From an uncultured Paracoccaceae bacterium (GTDB taxonomy: Bacteria; Pseudomonadota; Alphaproteobacteria; Rhodobacterales; Rhodobacteraceae): a DNA stretch of 64,000 bases. Below, piece after piece: positions 17,887-27,150 of the stretch (positions are counted from its first letter, which is position 1; the number at the start of each line of letters is the position of its first letter). The notes under the pieces are model-generated. The model worked only from the letters and a program-made list of their open reading frames with translations. It was not told the origin of the DNA and made no database searches. Location of the stretch: positions 62,001 through 126,000 of the forward strand of contig CANMPL010000001.1 of the NCBI GenBank assembly GCA_947499715.1, written 5' to 3'. The position numbers were made by a program, and so were the translations under genes.

Positions 17887-18911
17887 GGATCGGGGCCGAC
17901 CCGCACCAGCTGCTTGCCGAAATTGCCCCCTTTGAGAAGGGCCATGAACGCCTCTGGCGCGTTTTCAAGGCCTTCTGCCACCGTTTCACGGAACTTGACC
18001 CGGCCATCCGCGACCATCGGTGCGACCTCTGACACAAAGGCAGGAAACCGGTCGAAGTGGTCAAAAATGATAAAGCCCTGCACCCGCAGACGCCGGGTCA
18101 GGATGTTGCGCCAGGCAAAGGGCAAGGGGGCGGCATCGGCAATGCCTTGGCCGGAATACCAGGCGATCATACCGCAAAGCGCGATGCGGCCATGGGTATT
18201 CATGCGAGTGATGACGGCTTCTGTTGTTTTGCCGCCGACATTTTCAAAGTAGCAATCGACGCCCTTTGGGGCGGCCTCTTTGAGCGCCGCGGCAAGGGAT
18301 TTGACGTCATGCGCGCGGTGATCAAGGCAGGCATCAAGCCCTAGTTCGCTTACCGCAAAGGCGCATTTTTTGGCACCACCCGCGACACCGATGACATGGC
18401 AGCCCTTGGCCTTGGCCAGTTGTGCCGCCAAGGACCCGACAGCGCCCGTGGCGGCAGAAACGACGACGGTTTCACCGGCTTTGGCCTGCAAAATGTCATT
18501 GAGGCCGACGAAAGCGGTGATCCCCGGCATCCCCAGCACCCCAAGCGCGGTCGAAATTGGTGCCACGGACGGGTCGATGATGCGCACACCCATGCCGTCG
18601 CTAATGGTATGGGTGGCCCAACCGAACTGGCCGGAGACAATCGCGCCTGCGGGGAAATGGGGGTTCTCGCTCACCATGACTTCGCCGACGGTGCCGCCTT
18701 CCATGATGCCGCCGATGGCAACTGGCGCGGCATAGGATTTGGCGTCATCCATCCGGCCACGCATGTAGGGATCAAGTGACAGCCAGATGTTGCGGACAAG
18801 GAATTCGCCCTTGGCCGGTGCTGGCAGGGTAATGTCATCAAGGCTGAAGTTATCGGGCGTTGGCTGCCCCTGTGGGCGGCTGGCAAGGGTGATGGCGCGG
18901 GCGGCGGTCAT
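17883..18911 (-). CDS. NADP-dependent medium-chain oxidoreductase (CurA/LTB4DH-like)
   Basis: This 342-residue protein belongs to the zinc-free MDR family of NADPH-dependent alkenal/one reductases, such as curcumin reductase CurA. Signatures are WLSLDPYMRGRM (about residues 43-54), GMPGITAFVGL (about 127), the nucleotide-binding VVSAATGAVGSLAAQLAK (about 149-166) and FENVGG. It reduces the double bond of alpha,beta-unsaturated carbonyls. It is the first gene of a two-gene transcript with the methyltransferase, with a 4-bp overlap. Confidence 0.88.
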   Translation of the reverse strand: MTAARAITLASRPQGQPTPDNFSLDDITLPAPAKGEFLVRNIWLSLDPYMRGRMDDAKSYAAPVAIGGIMEGGTVGEVMVSENPHFPAGAIVSGQFGWATHTISDGMGVRIIDPSVAPISTALGVLGMPGITAFVGLNDILQAKAGETVVVSAATGAVGSLAAQLAKAKGCHVIGVAGGAKKCAFAVSELGLDACLDHRAHDVKSLAAALKEAAPKGVDCYFENVGGKTTEAVITRMNTHGRIALCGMIAWYSGQGIADAAPLPFAWRNILTRRLRVQGFIIFDHFDRFPAFVSEVAPMVADGRVKFRETVAEGLENAPEAFMALLKGGNFGKQLVRVGPDP

Positions 18912-19010
18912 GGGCGTTCCTTTGTTGATGTGCCGCTGACCTTAGCGGTTTCGGGCCGGGATAGAAGCGGTCAGATGCACGAGCGATAATGTCAGGTGGG
19001 CCAGACCGGT

Positions 19011-20084
19011 TTAGCCACCCGTGGTTTGCATGACCTCGACCGACAAGACCGTTGGCAGGTGCCTTGCGATTTCCGACCATGTGTCGCCCTCATCCACACT
19101 GGCAAAAACAGAGCCAGAATTGGTGCCAAAGTAGACGCCTGCCCGCTCGTCCTGATCGACGGCCATCGCCTGACGCAGCACGGTAAAAAAGCAATCGCGC
19201 GTCGGCAGTCCGTTTTGGCAAGCCTGCCATGATGCGCCGCCGTCGCGCGACCGCCAGATGGCGGCAGAGGCGTCAGGCGGGAAGCGGCCCGCGCTGTCGC
19301 CATTCAACGGAAAGACCCATATCGTTTGCGGATCGCGGGGATGCACACCAATGGGAAAGCCAAAGAGCGAGGGCAACCCGTCTGAAATGGTAGTCCAGTT
19401 TCGCCCGCCATCGGGGCTGCGATAGGTGCCATGGTGGTTTTGCTGATAGATCAGATCACCGTTCCCGGGCGCGCGGACGGCATTGTGCACACATGAAAAC
19501 ACCTCTGTCGTGCTGACGGGTTCACCGTGGAAGTCGGGCAAGGCGGTTTTGTCTTCATTGCTGCGCCGCACGCGTGGTTCCCATGTCGCACCGCCGTCTT
19601 CGGAGGCAAAGAACCCTGCGGCGGAAATGCCGACCCAGATTTTTTGCGGATCGGTCGGATGGGTCAGAATGGTGTGCAAGGTCAGGCCCGCGGCGCCGGG
19701 TTGCCAATCAGCGGCCCCGTCCTGCGCGGTCAGCGCAGGCATGCGGTCCCACGTCTCGCCGCGATCTTGGCTGCGATAAAGCTCTGCCGGTTTGGTGCCC
19801 GCATAGATCACATCACCGGCGGGGCGCAGACACCACAGTCCTTCTGCCCCGTCCTCAAACCCGTCCTGAAAGAAACGCCATTCGCCATCCGACCGGCGCC
19901 AAATGCCCAAGGGAAACCACGCGCCGCCTGCCGCGGCAAAGATATCGCCGGTCGCCGGATCACCAATGATGTGGTTGACGGGCATGCCATCGCAAAGCGG
20001 GCCCTCTACCGTCCAGTCCTTGCGGTCAGTTGAGTGCAGGATAAAGGCACCCTTGGTGGTGCCCAATAAGATCTTGGTTTGCAT
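19011..20084 (-). CDS. BNR/Asp-box beta-propeller protein
   Basis: This 357-residue protein is built from sialidase-type Asp-box repeats. Five copies of S-x-D-x-G-x-T/S-W are visible: SQDRGETW, SEDGGATW, SPDGGRNW, SRDGGASW and SVDEGDTW, spaced through residues about 105-345. No signal peptide is apparent, so it is probably cytoplasmic. Annotation as an exo-sialidase is often given to such proteins, but no sialidase catalytic arginine triad is evident. The role is unknown. The gene stands alone, separated from ccrM by a terminator. Confidence 0.8.
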   Translation of the reverse strand: MQTKILLGTTKGAFILHSTDRKDWTVEGPLCDGMPVNHIIGDPATGDIFAAAGGAWFPLGIWRRSDGEWRFFQDGFEDGAEGLWCLRPAGDVIYAGTKPAELYRSQDRGETWDRMPALTAQDGAADWQPGAAGLTLHTILTHPTDPQKIWVGISAAGFFASEDGGATWEPRVRRSNEDKTALPDFHGEPVSTTEVFSCVHNAVRAPGNGDLIYQQNHHGTYRSPDGGRNWTTISDGLPSLFGFPIGVHPRDPQTIWVFPLNGDSAGRFPPDASAAIWRSRDGGASWQACQNGLPTRDCFFTVLRQAMAVDQDERAGVYFGTNSGSVFASVDEGDTWSEIARHLPTVLSVEVMQTTGG

Positions 20085-20124
20085 GAATCACCCTTCCACT
20101 ATGGTCCAAGCATACCACAAAACG

Positions 20125-20150
20125 AAAAAAACCCCGCCACGAGGGCGGGG
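20125..20150 (-). terminator. Rho-independent terminator of ccrM
   Basis: A stem CCCCGCC/GGCGGGG (20132-20138 with 20144-20150) has a 5-nt loop and a run of A on the plus strand (20126-20131), which reads as U on the minus transcript. It lies 65 bp after the ccrM stop. A second smaller hairpin, CCTGCC/GGCAGG (20172-20189), sits between them. Confidence 0.85.
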
Positions 20151-20214
20151 TTGAGTTGCGTGCTCCGTGGACCTGCCAAGATTGGCAGGCGGGCCACAGG
20201 CACCGGCGGTATTC

Positions 20215-21372
<1,158 letters not shown>

Positions 21373-21379
21373 CTAATGT

Positions 21380-21418
21380 GAGTCAGAGGCGATTCGCTGG
21401 CAATAAATAAATTGAATC
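21380..21418. promoter_or_regulatory. Cluster of three GANTC sites upstream of ccrM
   Basis: GAGTC (21380-21384), GATTC (21391-21395) and GAATC (21414-21418) fall within 39 bp between the rnhB stop and the ccrM start. GANTC is expected about once per 256 bp in random sequence. In Caulobacter, GANTC sites in the ccrM promoter make it respond to its own methylation; the same feedback is inferred here. Confidence 0.6.
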
Positions 21419-22055
21419 AATCACTTGGATTTTTTGCTTGGCACAAGATGTTGTGGACAGGCTTGAATGAACGGCGATGATGTGGAGTGACACCGTGTCT
21501 TTTGAGTCCCGCTTTGTGTTCCGGTGTCGGATAGCCTGCGTTTTTATCCCAGCCGTAGCCGGGATGCTGTTGCGCTAAATCCACCATCAGCCGGTCACGC
21601 CACACTTTGGCCACAATTGAGGCCGCCGCGATACTGAACGAACGGGCATCGCCCTTGATGATCGTCTCGTGCGGGATGTTCAGGCCACGCGGCACCATAT
21701 TGCCATCAATCAGGGCATAGTCGGCAGGGTCACGCAGCCCGCCCAACGCGCGAACCATCGCCAAGTGGCTGGCGCGCAGGATATTATGCTGATCAATCTC
21801 GGCCACGGTGACGTCAATGATACAGACGTCGGCGCAGGCAAGGATCTGATCATAAAGCGCATCGCGCTTTTTGGCAGACAGCTTTTTGCTATCGTTCAGG
21901 CCGTCGGGGAAATTGTCCGGGTCCAGCACAACGGCGGCGGCTGTGACGGGTCCGGCCAAGGGACCGCGCCCGACCTCATCCACGCCAGCAACCCGAGAGA
22001 ACCCGCGCAGGTGGGCCGCGGTTTCAAAGTCGTAGCTGGGGGTGAGCGTTATCAT
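21417..22055 (-). CDS. rnhB: Ribonuclease HII
   Basis: This 212-residue enzyme nicks RNA in RNA-DNA hybrids and removes single ribonucleotides from DNA. VAGVDEVGRGPLAGPV (about residues 21-36) supplies the first two acidic residues. LNDSKKLSAKKR and the C-terminal SIAAASIVAKVWRDRLM are family signatures. I chose ATG 22055 (MITLTPSYDF). Upstream in-frame codons run back across the terminator at 22095-22136 and are not family-like. No clear ribosome-binding site is seen. Confidence 0.94.
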   Translation of the reverse strand: MITLTPSYDFETAAHLRGFSRVAGVDEVGRGPLAGPVTAAAVVLDPDNFPDGLNDSKKLSAKKRDALYDQILACADVCIIDVTVAEIDQHNILRASHLAMVRALGGLRDPADYALIDGNMVPRGLNIPHETIIKGDARSFSIAAASIVAKVWRDRLMVDLAQQHPGYGWDKNAGYPTPEHKAGLKRHGVTPHHRRSFKPVHNILCQAKNPSD

Positions 22056-22094
22056 GGGAATGTAATGACCGGACACGCCGCGGCGCTGCAAGTC

Positions 22095-22136
22095 AAAAAA
22101 AGGGGGCGTCAGGCCATGTCTGAACCTGACGCCCCC
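22095..22136 (-). terminator. Strong terminator between a small exported-protein gene and rnhB
   Basis: A perfect 12-bp stem GGGGGCGTCAGG/CCTGACGCCCCC (22102-22113 with 22125-22136) has an 11-nt loop. Seven A on the plus strand (22095-22101) are read as U on the minus transcript. It ends the 22181-22723 gene 45 bp after its stop, and leaves only 39 bp before the rnhB start. Confidence 0.9.
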
Positions 22137-22180
22137 GGCACAGAATGCGGCCACTGGGGCAAGGGCCGCATCCTGATTTC

Positions 22181-22723
22181 TTACTGGCGATGCGTGCTGG
22201 TATAACCTTCGCGACGGAGGCAGAACGGGTCAAAGCCGTTGTGAGCGGTGTTCCGAGCGATGATGCGAACGGCGCATTTTTGCGGCAGCCGTGCCGCGTA
22301 CCGAAAATTTTGCGTCAGGCAGTGGCGCGCAAACATGTTCTGCGAGCCAATCCGCGTTTGAACCGACTTGAAGCACTGACCCGGCAAGACCTTTGCGTTG
22401 TGGCCGCGTCCGTTTCCGGCTGTGGGCAAACCGCCCCGATTGTTCCCCCTACCGGGATTAATGCGTGGCGGTTTGTGGTCGCCGCGGTGCTGCACTACGG
22501 GCGGTTCATAGTCATAAAGATTGTAAGCCGGTGGCAAAGTGGGCTGATGCACGCGCGGTGCAACATGCGTATCATCGCGGTTCTTGAGCGCTGTCGCCAC
22601 GATCCCAGCCGCCACAAGGCCAAAGAGAAGTTTGCCCAACGCATCTTCGTTGAATTCTTCCGCCTGAAGCGGCGTTATTGTCAGGGCAAGGGCAGCAACG
22701 CCCGCAATCATTGTCTTGAACAT
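22181..22723 (-). CDS. Hypothetical exported protein
   Basis: This is a 180-residue protein with a clear signal peptide (MFKTMIAGVAALALTITPLQA). A short hydrophobic stretch follows (LLFGLVAAGIVATAL, residues about 32-46). Then comes a Pro/Arg/Gly/His-rich linker and a C-terminal part with five Cys that could form disulfides. I do not recognise a family. It looks like the conserved exported proteins of unknown role common in Roseobacter genomes. It diverges from the 22894 gene across 170 bp. Confidence 0.7.
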   Translation of the reverse strand: MFKTMIAGVAALALTITPLQAEEFNEDALGKLLFGLVAAGIVATALKNRDDTHVAPRVHQPTLPPAYNLYDYEPPVVQHRGDHKPPRINPGRGNNRGGLPTAGNGRGHNAKVLPGQCFKSVQTRIGSQNMFARHCLTQNFRYAARLPQKCAVRIIARNTAHNGFDPFCLRREGYTSTHRQ

Positions 22724-22893
22724 CGTTTCACCTTTCGTTTGCGCGCCCTTGGCAGAGGTGCGGGACGCCCGGTGAAACCAACTTGGGGGCGGATCAGCCC
22801 GCCAAACAATAACCGCCTCTGGTTATCGGATTTCGGTGCGGGTAACATGATGCGATATTGAATATCAGGCCACAAACGGGAGATATGAGAGCC

Positions 22894-23175
22894 ATGAAAA
22901 CGCTGACTTTCCTTATCCCCATGTTGGTCCTGTTCGCCTCTGGTGCACAGGCTGCCTGTTATGCCGATTATAAGGCCAAACAGGACAACCCGCTGCGGCT
23001 GCACTATGGCGTGGCCGAAATTAATGGCGATTGCACAAAGAACCGGGCGACCAATCAACTGACCGACCGACTTGATGCAGATGGCTGGACCTTGCTGAAC
23101 GTGCTGGGTGTGTTTGACGATGACGGGTTAGAGGAACGAAAGGACAGCGCTGGTGACTACTTCCTCCGCTACTGA
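22894..23175 (+). CDS. Small exported protein, partner candidate of the following regulator
   Basis: This 93-residue protein has a signal peptide (MKTLTFLIPMLVLFASGAQA) and a mature domain of about 73 residues containing two Cys (ACYADY and NGDCTK). The family is not recognised. The stop lies 23 bp inside the next gene, so it is translated together with the membrane-anchored winged-helix protein. This suggests a ToxS-like periplasmic partner (inference). ATG 22894 is preferred; ATG 22885 is possible, but its GGGAG is too close. Confidence 0.65.
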   Translation: MKTLTFLIPMLVLFASGAQAACYADYKAKQDNPLRLHYGVAEINGDCTKNRATNQLTDRLDADGWTLLNVLGVFDDDGLEERKDSAGDYFLRY

Positions 23176-23851
23176 AGCGCGCGAGATCGGCAACCGGATC
23201 GTAGTTGGTGGCATCGTCGCCATCGTCCTGATCCTTGCCGTGGCAGCTGTGCTGTTGTTTATCAACCTTCCCGACGCCAATGCGTTTAATGCGCGGGTCG
23301 AGCAGTTGTTCGTTGAAAACGACAACCTGACGTCGAACGCCGAGATTAAGCTGCTGGAGATCCTGGCGGGATCAGGCACCGCATTTTCCGATACCTTGTC
23401 GTCTTATCGATTTGTGATTTTTGTTCTGCTGGTCTTTGCGACGGCCCTGCTGGTCGCAGCCGTTGCGTTCCTGGTGATGCTGATCGCGCTGAACCGAAGG
23501 ATGAGCCAGATCGAACGCAAGGGGATTGAGGTCAACTCCCTTCATATCTCGCGCGATGAAAAGGCGGTCTATCTGAATGACTTCCAGTTCAAGCTCACCG
23601 ATGCGGCGCTTGAAACTCTGTCCGTATTGGCCGAGGCCCGGATGGACGACGAGGTCATGTCGGGCGCGGAAATCGAAGGCGTGATTTCAGGTCGGGACGC
23701 CGCCGACTGTGACGAGGCCGCTGGAGCCACGCGGATCAAGCGCCTGCGGGATACCTTGGGCAACCAGATGGTAAGCGAGCTTTTGGTCAAAAACATCGCG
23801 CGCAAAGGCTATATGCTGGCGATCGACAAGGACGTTATCCGGATGAGTTAG
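23153..23851 (+). CDS. Membrane-anchored OmpR-type winged-helix protein, C-terminal DNA-binding domain
   Basis: This is a 232-residue protein. Two membrane helices are visible: about 16-39 (VVGGIVAIVLILAVAAVLLF) and about 86-113. A periplasmic loop of about 45 residues lies between them, and a cytoplasmic domain of about 118 residues follows. That domain resembles an OmpR/PhoB winged helix: a beta hairpin VYLNDFQFKLTDAALETLSVLAEA, then ATRIKRLRDTLGNQMVSELL and the wing ARKGYML. ToxR/CadC proteins carry the DNA-binding domain N-terminally; here the order is reversed. The start is GTG 23153, overlapping the small exported-protein gene by 23 bp. DNA binding is inferred. Confidence 0.65.
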   Translation: MTTSSATEAREIGNRIVVGGIVAIVLILAVAAVLLFINLPDANAFNARVEQLFVENDNLTSNAEIKLLEILAGSGTAFSDTLSSYRFVIFVLLVFATALLVAAVAFLVMLIALNRRMSQIERKGIEVNSLHISRDEKAVYLNDFQFKLTDAALETLSVLAEARMDDEVMSGAEIEGVISGRDAADCDEAAGATRIKRLRDTLGNQMVSELLVKNIARKGYMLAIDKDVIRMS

Positions 23852-25777
23852 CGTCCCTGAAGCGCTGCACGCAAAGCAAGCTGCAATGGCGTTTTCAGAA
23901 CGGCCAATCCCGCCGCAGACAGGTGGTTGCTGTCTGCCATCAAGATGCTGTTTCCGACGATCGTGACGCAGCGCATATCATCACAAAACGCACTTGATAG
24001 ATCCAAGACCGATCCGTTGCCTGCAAAGGCCGCAACCTCTCGTTGGCGGAGTGCTGGATTCAAACTGTCTGCTACTGCCAGGACGCAGGTTTCCTCTGCC
24101 CCGCTTGCCCCAACCAGAAGTTTGCGTTTCGCGCATCGCACGGCGTTCGCCACAGAGAACCTTGGGTTGTCTTGAAGGTACAGCACTCGAAGCCCGGATG
24201 CGGCTAGCCGCCGAGATGTCCGTGTCAGGCCGGCGATGTAATCATCGACAGGCATGTCTGCGTTGACATAGCCCAAACTGGAGTGGGTGAGCACAACAAG
24301 ATCTGGCCGGTCTTCTTCGATTTGATCAAAGACACGATTCCGCCAGATCGGACATTCCGAATAGACCCGTTTGAGTAACGGATAATAATAACGGATGTCC
24401 GCAATCGAACAGGCGGATTTGGCATAGAGCCGAATGCGAATGCCTTCCGTCCTGCCGATGTCGTCTAAGTTGTGTTGCCATTGTGCGGCATGACTGTCCC
24501 CCACAACTGCGACGGTCCGATCTGCATCAACTGCGCCAAGTTCGCATGCAACGGCTTTTGTCGATTCCCAAGCCGGGCGATCGCAGAGCCGCGCGTCTTG
24601 ACCGATATCGGCGGATAGTTGGGCAAGGGCCTGCGGGTCATACCGGCCAAATTCTCCGCGAGAGCTGTTGATCGTCAGACCAAGAACAACAACGCCGAGG
24701 CTGACTGCAATCGTGGCACCAAACAGGCCAGTGCGGTTTGTGAACGGCTTGTTTTCACGGTGGCGAAATGGGCCCTCGATATAGTGGTACGTAAAGGTCG
24801 CAAGCCCCAGAACCAACACGGTCAAGAGCAACATCGTCATGCTGTCTGGGTGTTCCAACGACGTCATCCGAACCAGTGCAAATATCGGCTGATGCCAGAG
24901 GTATGCGCAATTGCTGATCAAGCCCATGCCGACGAAGGCCCGCAAAGACAGCACGCGATACGCCCATGTGCGTTGCTTTGCGAACAAGATAACCAACCAA
25001 AGCCGTTCCAACGACAGGCAGCAGCGTATATGCGCTTGGAAACTGGGTTTGCCCGTCCAAGAGTAGCACGGCACCCAAAATGAGGACCAGACCAAGATCT
25101 GAAAACACCTCGTTCGCAATATGTTTGATTTTGCCTGCGTCAACGCGCGTCAAGATCACCGCGCAGAGGGATCCGGACAGTAGTTCCCACGCGCGCGTTG
25201 GCAAAAGATAGAAATTCGGAGATGGTTTATTGTAGGCGCCCCACAAACAGATTGTGAAACTGACCAGAAGCGTGATTGCCAAAAGGGCGGCGAGATAACC
25301 CCGACACCACCTCCAAACCAAGGCTAATACCACCGGAAAGATCACGTAGAACTGCTCTTCAACCGCGAGCGACCACGTGTGTAGAAGCGGCTGCAACTCA
25401 GCGGCGGGGGCAAAATAGTCTGTTTGCCGCCAGAAGAGAATGTTTGATGCAAAGATTGGTAAGGCGACCAAACTGCGTCCATAGGCTGCAAATTCATCGG
25501 GGAGCATCAGTGCCCACGCCAGCGCGGTTACGATCACAATCACAAAGAACAACGCCGGTAAGATGCGGCGGATACGGCGTTCGTAGAAATGTAAGATGGA
25601 ATATCGGCCCGCGGCCAAATCTTCGATCAGAATGCTGGTAATGAGGTATCCTGACAAAACAAAGAACACATCAACGCCAATTTAGCCGCCCGAAAAGGCA
25701 GGCATGCCCGCATGAAAGAAGATGACGGGCAAAACGGCAACAGCGCGCAATCCATCGATTTCCGGCCGGTATTTCAT
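23848..25777 (-). pseudogene. OafA-type acyltransferase with SGNH domain, broken by a stop and a frameshift
   Basis: The intact ancestor would be an O-antigen/exopolysaccharide O-acetyltransferase of about 640 residues: an ATG at 25777 opening MKYRPEIDGLRAVAVLPV, an acyltransferase-3 domain of about ten helices (VLSGYLIT, FYERRIRRILPAL, HTWSLAVEEQFY), and a C-terminal SGNH domain with VVGDSHAAQW and DSNHLS. Two lesions interrupt it. An in-frame TAA at 25684-25682 stands inside SFSGG-IGVDVFF, and a tandem AACC duplication at 24991-24998 shifts the frame between TALV and ILFAKQRTW. Both halves are otherwise well preserved, so decay is recent. The stop overlaps the preceding gene by 4 bp. Confidence 0.88.
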
Positions 25778-25919
25778 TCGAACATCCCAAAAGGCGATTT
25801 GAAGAGTATTAGCCGGAAGATTGGTAATAACTTAGTCAAAATTTTGCATTGGAGCCTTTGAAGGCGATCTGTCGAATTCTGGTCACGCCACCAATTTGCA
25901 GTGAAACGGTCGTACGAAT

Positions 25920-25996
25920 TGGTGACCCCGGCAGGATTCGAACCTGCAACCTGCCCCTTAGGAGGGGGCTGCTCTATCCAGTTGAGCCACGGGGCC
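25920..25996 (-). tRNA. tRNA-Arg (anticodon CCT)
   Basis: A full cloverleaf is visible: acceptor GGCCCCG/CGGGGTC, D stem GCTC/GAGC, anticodon stem GCCCC/GGGGC with loop CTCCTAA giving anticodon CCT, and T arm GCAGG-TTCGAAT-CCTGC. The 3' CCA is encoded (25922-25920). It decodes AGG. Confidence 0.97.
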
Positions 25997-26004
25997 ACGA
26001 CACT

Positions 26005-26033
26005 GATATCCACGTGTTTGCGCAAACGGTCAA
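26005..26033 (-). promoter_or_regulatory. tRNA-Arg promoter with a palindromic spacer
   Basis: TTGACC (26033-26028), a 17-bp spacer and GATATC (26010-26005) are placed correctly for the tRNA 5' end at 25996. The spacer begins with the perfect 12-bp palindrome GTTTGCGCAAAC (26016-26027), which has the central CG expected of LacI-family operators. It also lies 95 bp upstream of a LacI-family gene. Confidence 0.55.
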
Positions 26034-26121
26034 CCGAACATAGCGCATCGGGCTTTTACATCGACCGAAAGGACGGCTAAGTGTTGTCTTACACAAAGGT
26101 AAAGTATCAGGACGGACCCAC

Positions 26122-27147
26122 GTGACCATCCCACCTCGCCGCCCGCTGACCTTGCGCGATGTCTCTGAGGCATCTGGTGTCAGCGAAATGACCGTCAGTC
26201 GTGTCTTGCGCAACAAAGGCGATGTCAGCGCCGCCACACGCGCGAAGGTGCAAGAAGCTGCGAAGCGGTTGGGATATGTGCCCAATAAGATTGCAGGGTC
26301 ATTGGCATCAAGCCATGTTAATCTTGTTGCGGTCATCATCCCGTCGCTCAAGAATATGGTCTTTCCAGAAGTGCTGTCGGGCATTTCCGAAACGCTTGAA
26401 GATACGGTGTTACAACCAGTCGTTGGCGTCACCGACTACATGCCCGAAAAAGAAGAGAAAGTGCTTTTCGAGATGCTGTCCTGGCGGCCTGCTGGAGTCA
26501 TCATCGCGGGTCTGGAGCATTCAGAGCCCTCTCGGGCGATGCTGGCGCAAGCTGGCGTTCCCGTGGTCGAGATCATGGATACCGACGGCGAGCCCGTCGA
26601 CAGTTGCGTCGGGATTTCACACCGGCGCGCTGGCCGAAAGATGGCAGAGGCTATTTTGGAGGCTGGCTATCGTCGCATCGGGTTTATGGGCACCAAGATG
26701 CCGCTGGACCACCGGGCGCGCAAACGGTTCGAAGGCTTTACCCGGACGTTGGCCAAATCAGGGATCGAGATCATAGATCAAGATTTCTATTCGGGTGGCT
26801 CGGCGCTCGCCAAGGGGCGGGAGATGACAGCAGAGATGCTGGGGCGGAACCCTGATCTTGATTTCCTGTATTTCTCGAACGACATGATTGGCGCGGGCGG
26901 ACTGCTGTATCTTCTGGAACAGAACATCGACGTCCCCGGGCAGATTGGTCTTGCCGGGTTTAACGGTGTTGAGCTTTTGGATGGTTTGCCCCGGAAACTT
27001 GCGACCATGGATGCTTGCCGCCACGAAATTGGGGTTCGGGCGGCCCAAATCATTGCGGCGCGGACCAAGGGCATCGTCGATCAGGATCCGATCACGACGC
27101 TTAGTCCAAAGCTGACCTTTGGGGATACGTTGATACGCGACCGCTAA
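26122..27147 (+). CDS. LacI-family repressor, gluconate (GntR) type
   Basis: This is a 341-residue protein. An N-terminal LacI helix-turn-helix reads LTLRDVSEASGVSEMTVSRVLRN (about residues 9-31) and a hinge helix lies near PNKIAGSLAS. A periplasmic-binding-protein-like effector domain occupies 65-335. The MTVSRVLRN recognition helix resembles the gluconate repressor GntR of enterobacteria. gnd (6-phosphogluconate dehydrogenase) lies 2 kb away with a GntR-type box on its promoter, so gluconate or 6-phosphogluconate control is a reasonable inference. The start is GTG 26122. It converges on the GGDEF/EAL gene with a 3-bp gap. Confidence 0.9.
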   Translation: MTIPPRRPLTLRDVSEASGVSEMTVSRVLRNKGDVSAATRAKVQEAAKRLGYVPNKIAGSLASSHVNLVAVIIPSLKNMVFPEVLSGISETLEDTVLQPVVGVTDYMPEKEEKVLFEMLSWRPAGVIIAGLEHSEPSRAMLAQAGVPVVEIMDTDGEPVDSCVGISHRRAGRKMAEAILEAGYRRIGFMGTKMPLDHRARKRFEGFTRTLAKSGIEIIDQDFYSGGSALAKGREMTAEMLGRNPDLDFLYFSNDMIGAGGLLYLLEQNIDVPGQIGLAGFNGVELLDGLPRKLATMDACRHEIGVRAAQIIAARTKGIVDQDPITTLSPKLTFGDTLIRDR

Positions 27148-27150
27148 GGT

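Noticed and set aside
19011-20084. Calling the Asp-box protein a sialidase
   Set aside because: Asp-boxes mark the propeller fold only; the catalytic arginines and a signal peptide are not evident.
20172-20189. Second hairpin after ccrM as an independent terminator
   Set aside because: The stem is short and lacks a U tract; the hairpin at 20132-20150 is the better terminator.
24985-25005. Programmed frameshift in the acyltransferase gene
   Set aside because: No slippery heptamer or downstream pseudoknot is apparent; an exact AACC tandem duplication explains the shift.
25682-25684. Read-through or recoding of the in-frame stop in the acyltransferase
   Set aside because: The codon is TAA, not TGA, no recoding hairpin was seen, and a second lesion exists downstream; loss of function is simpler.
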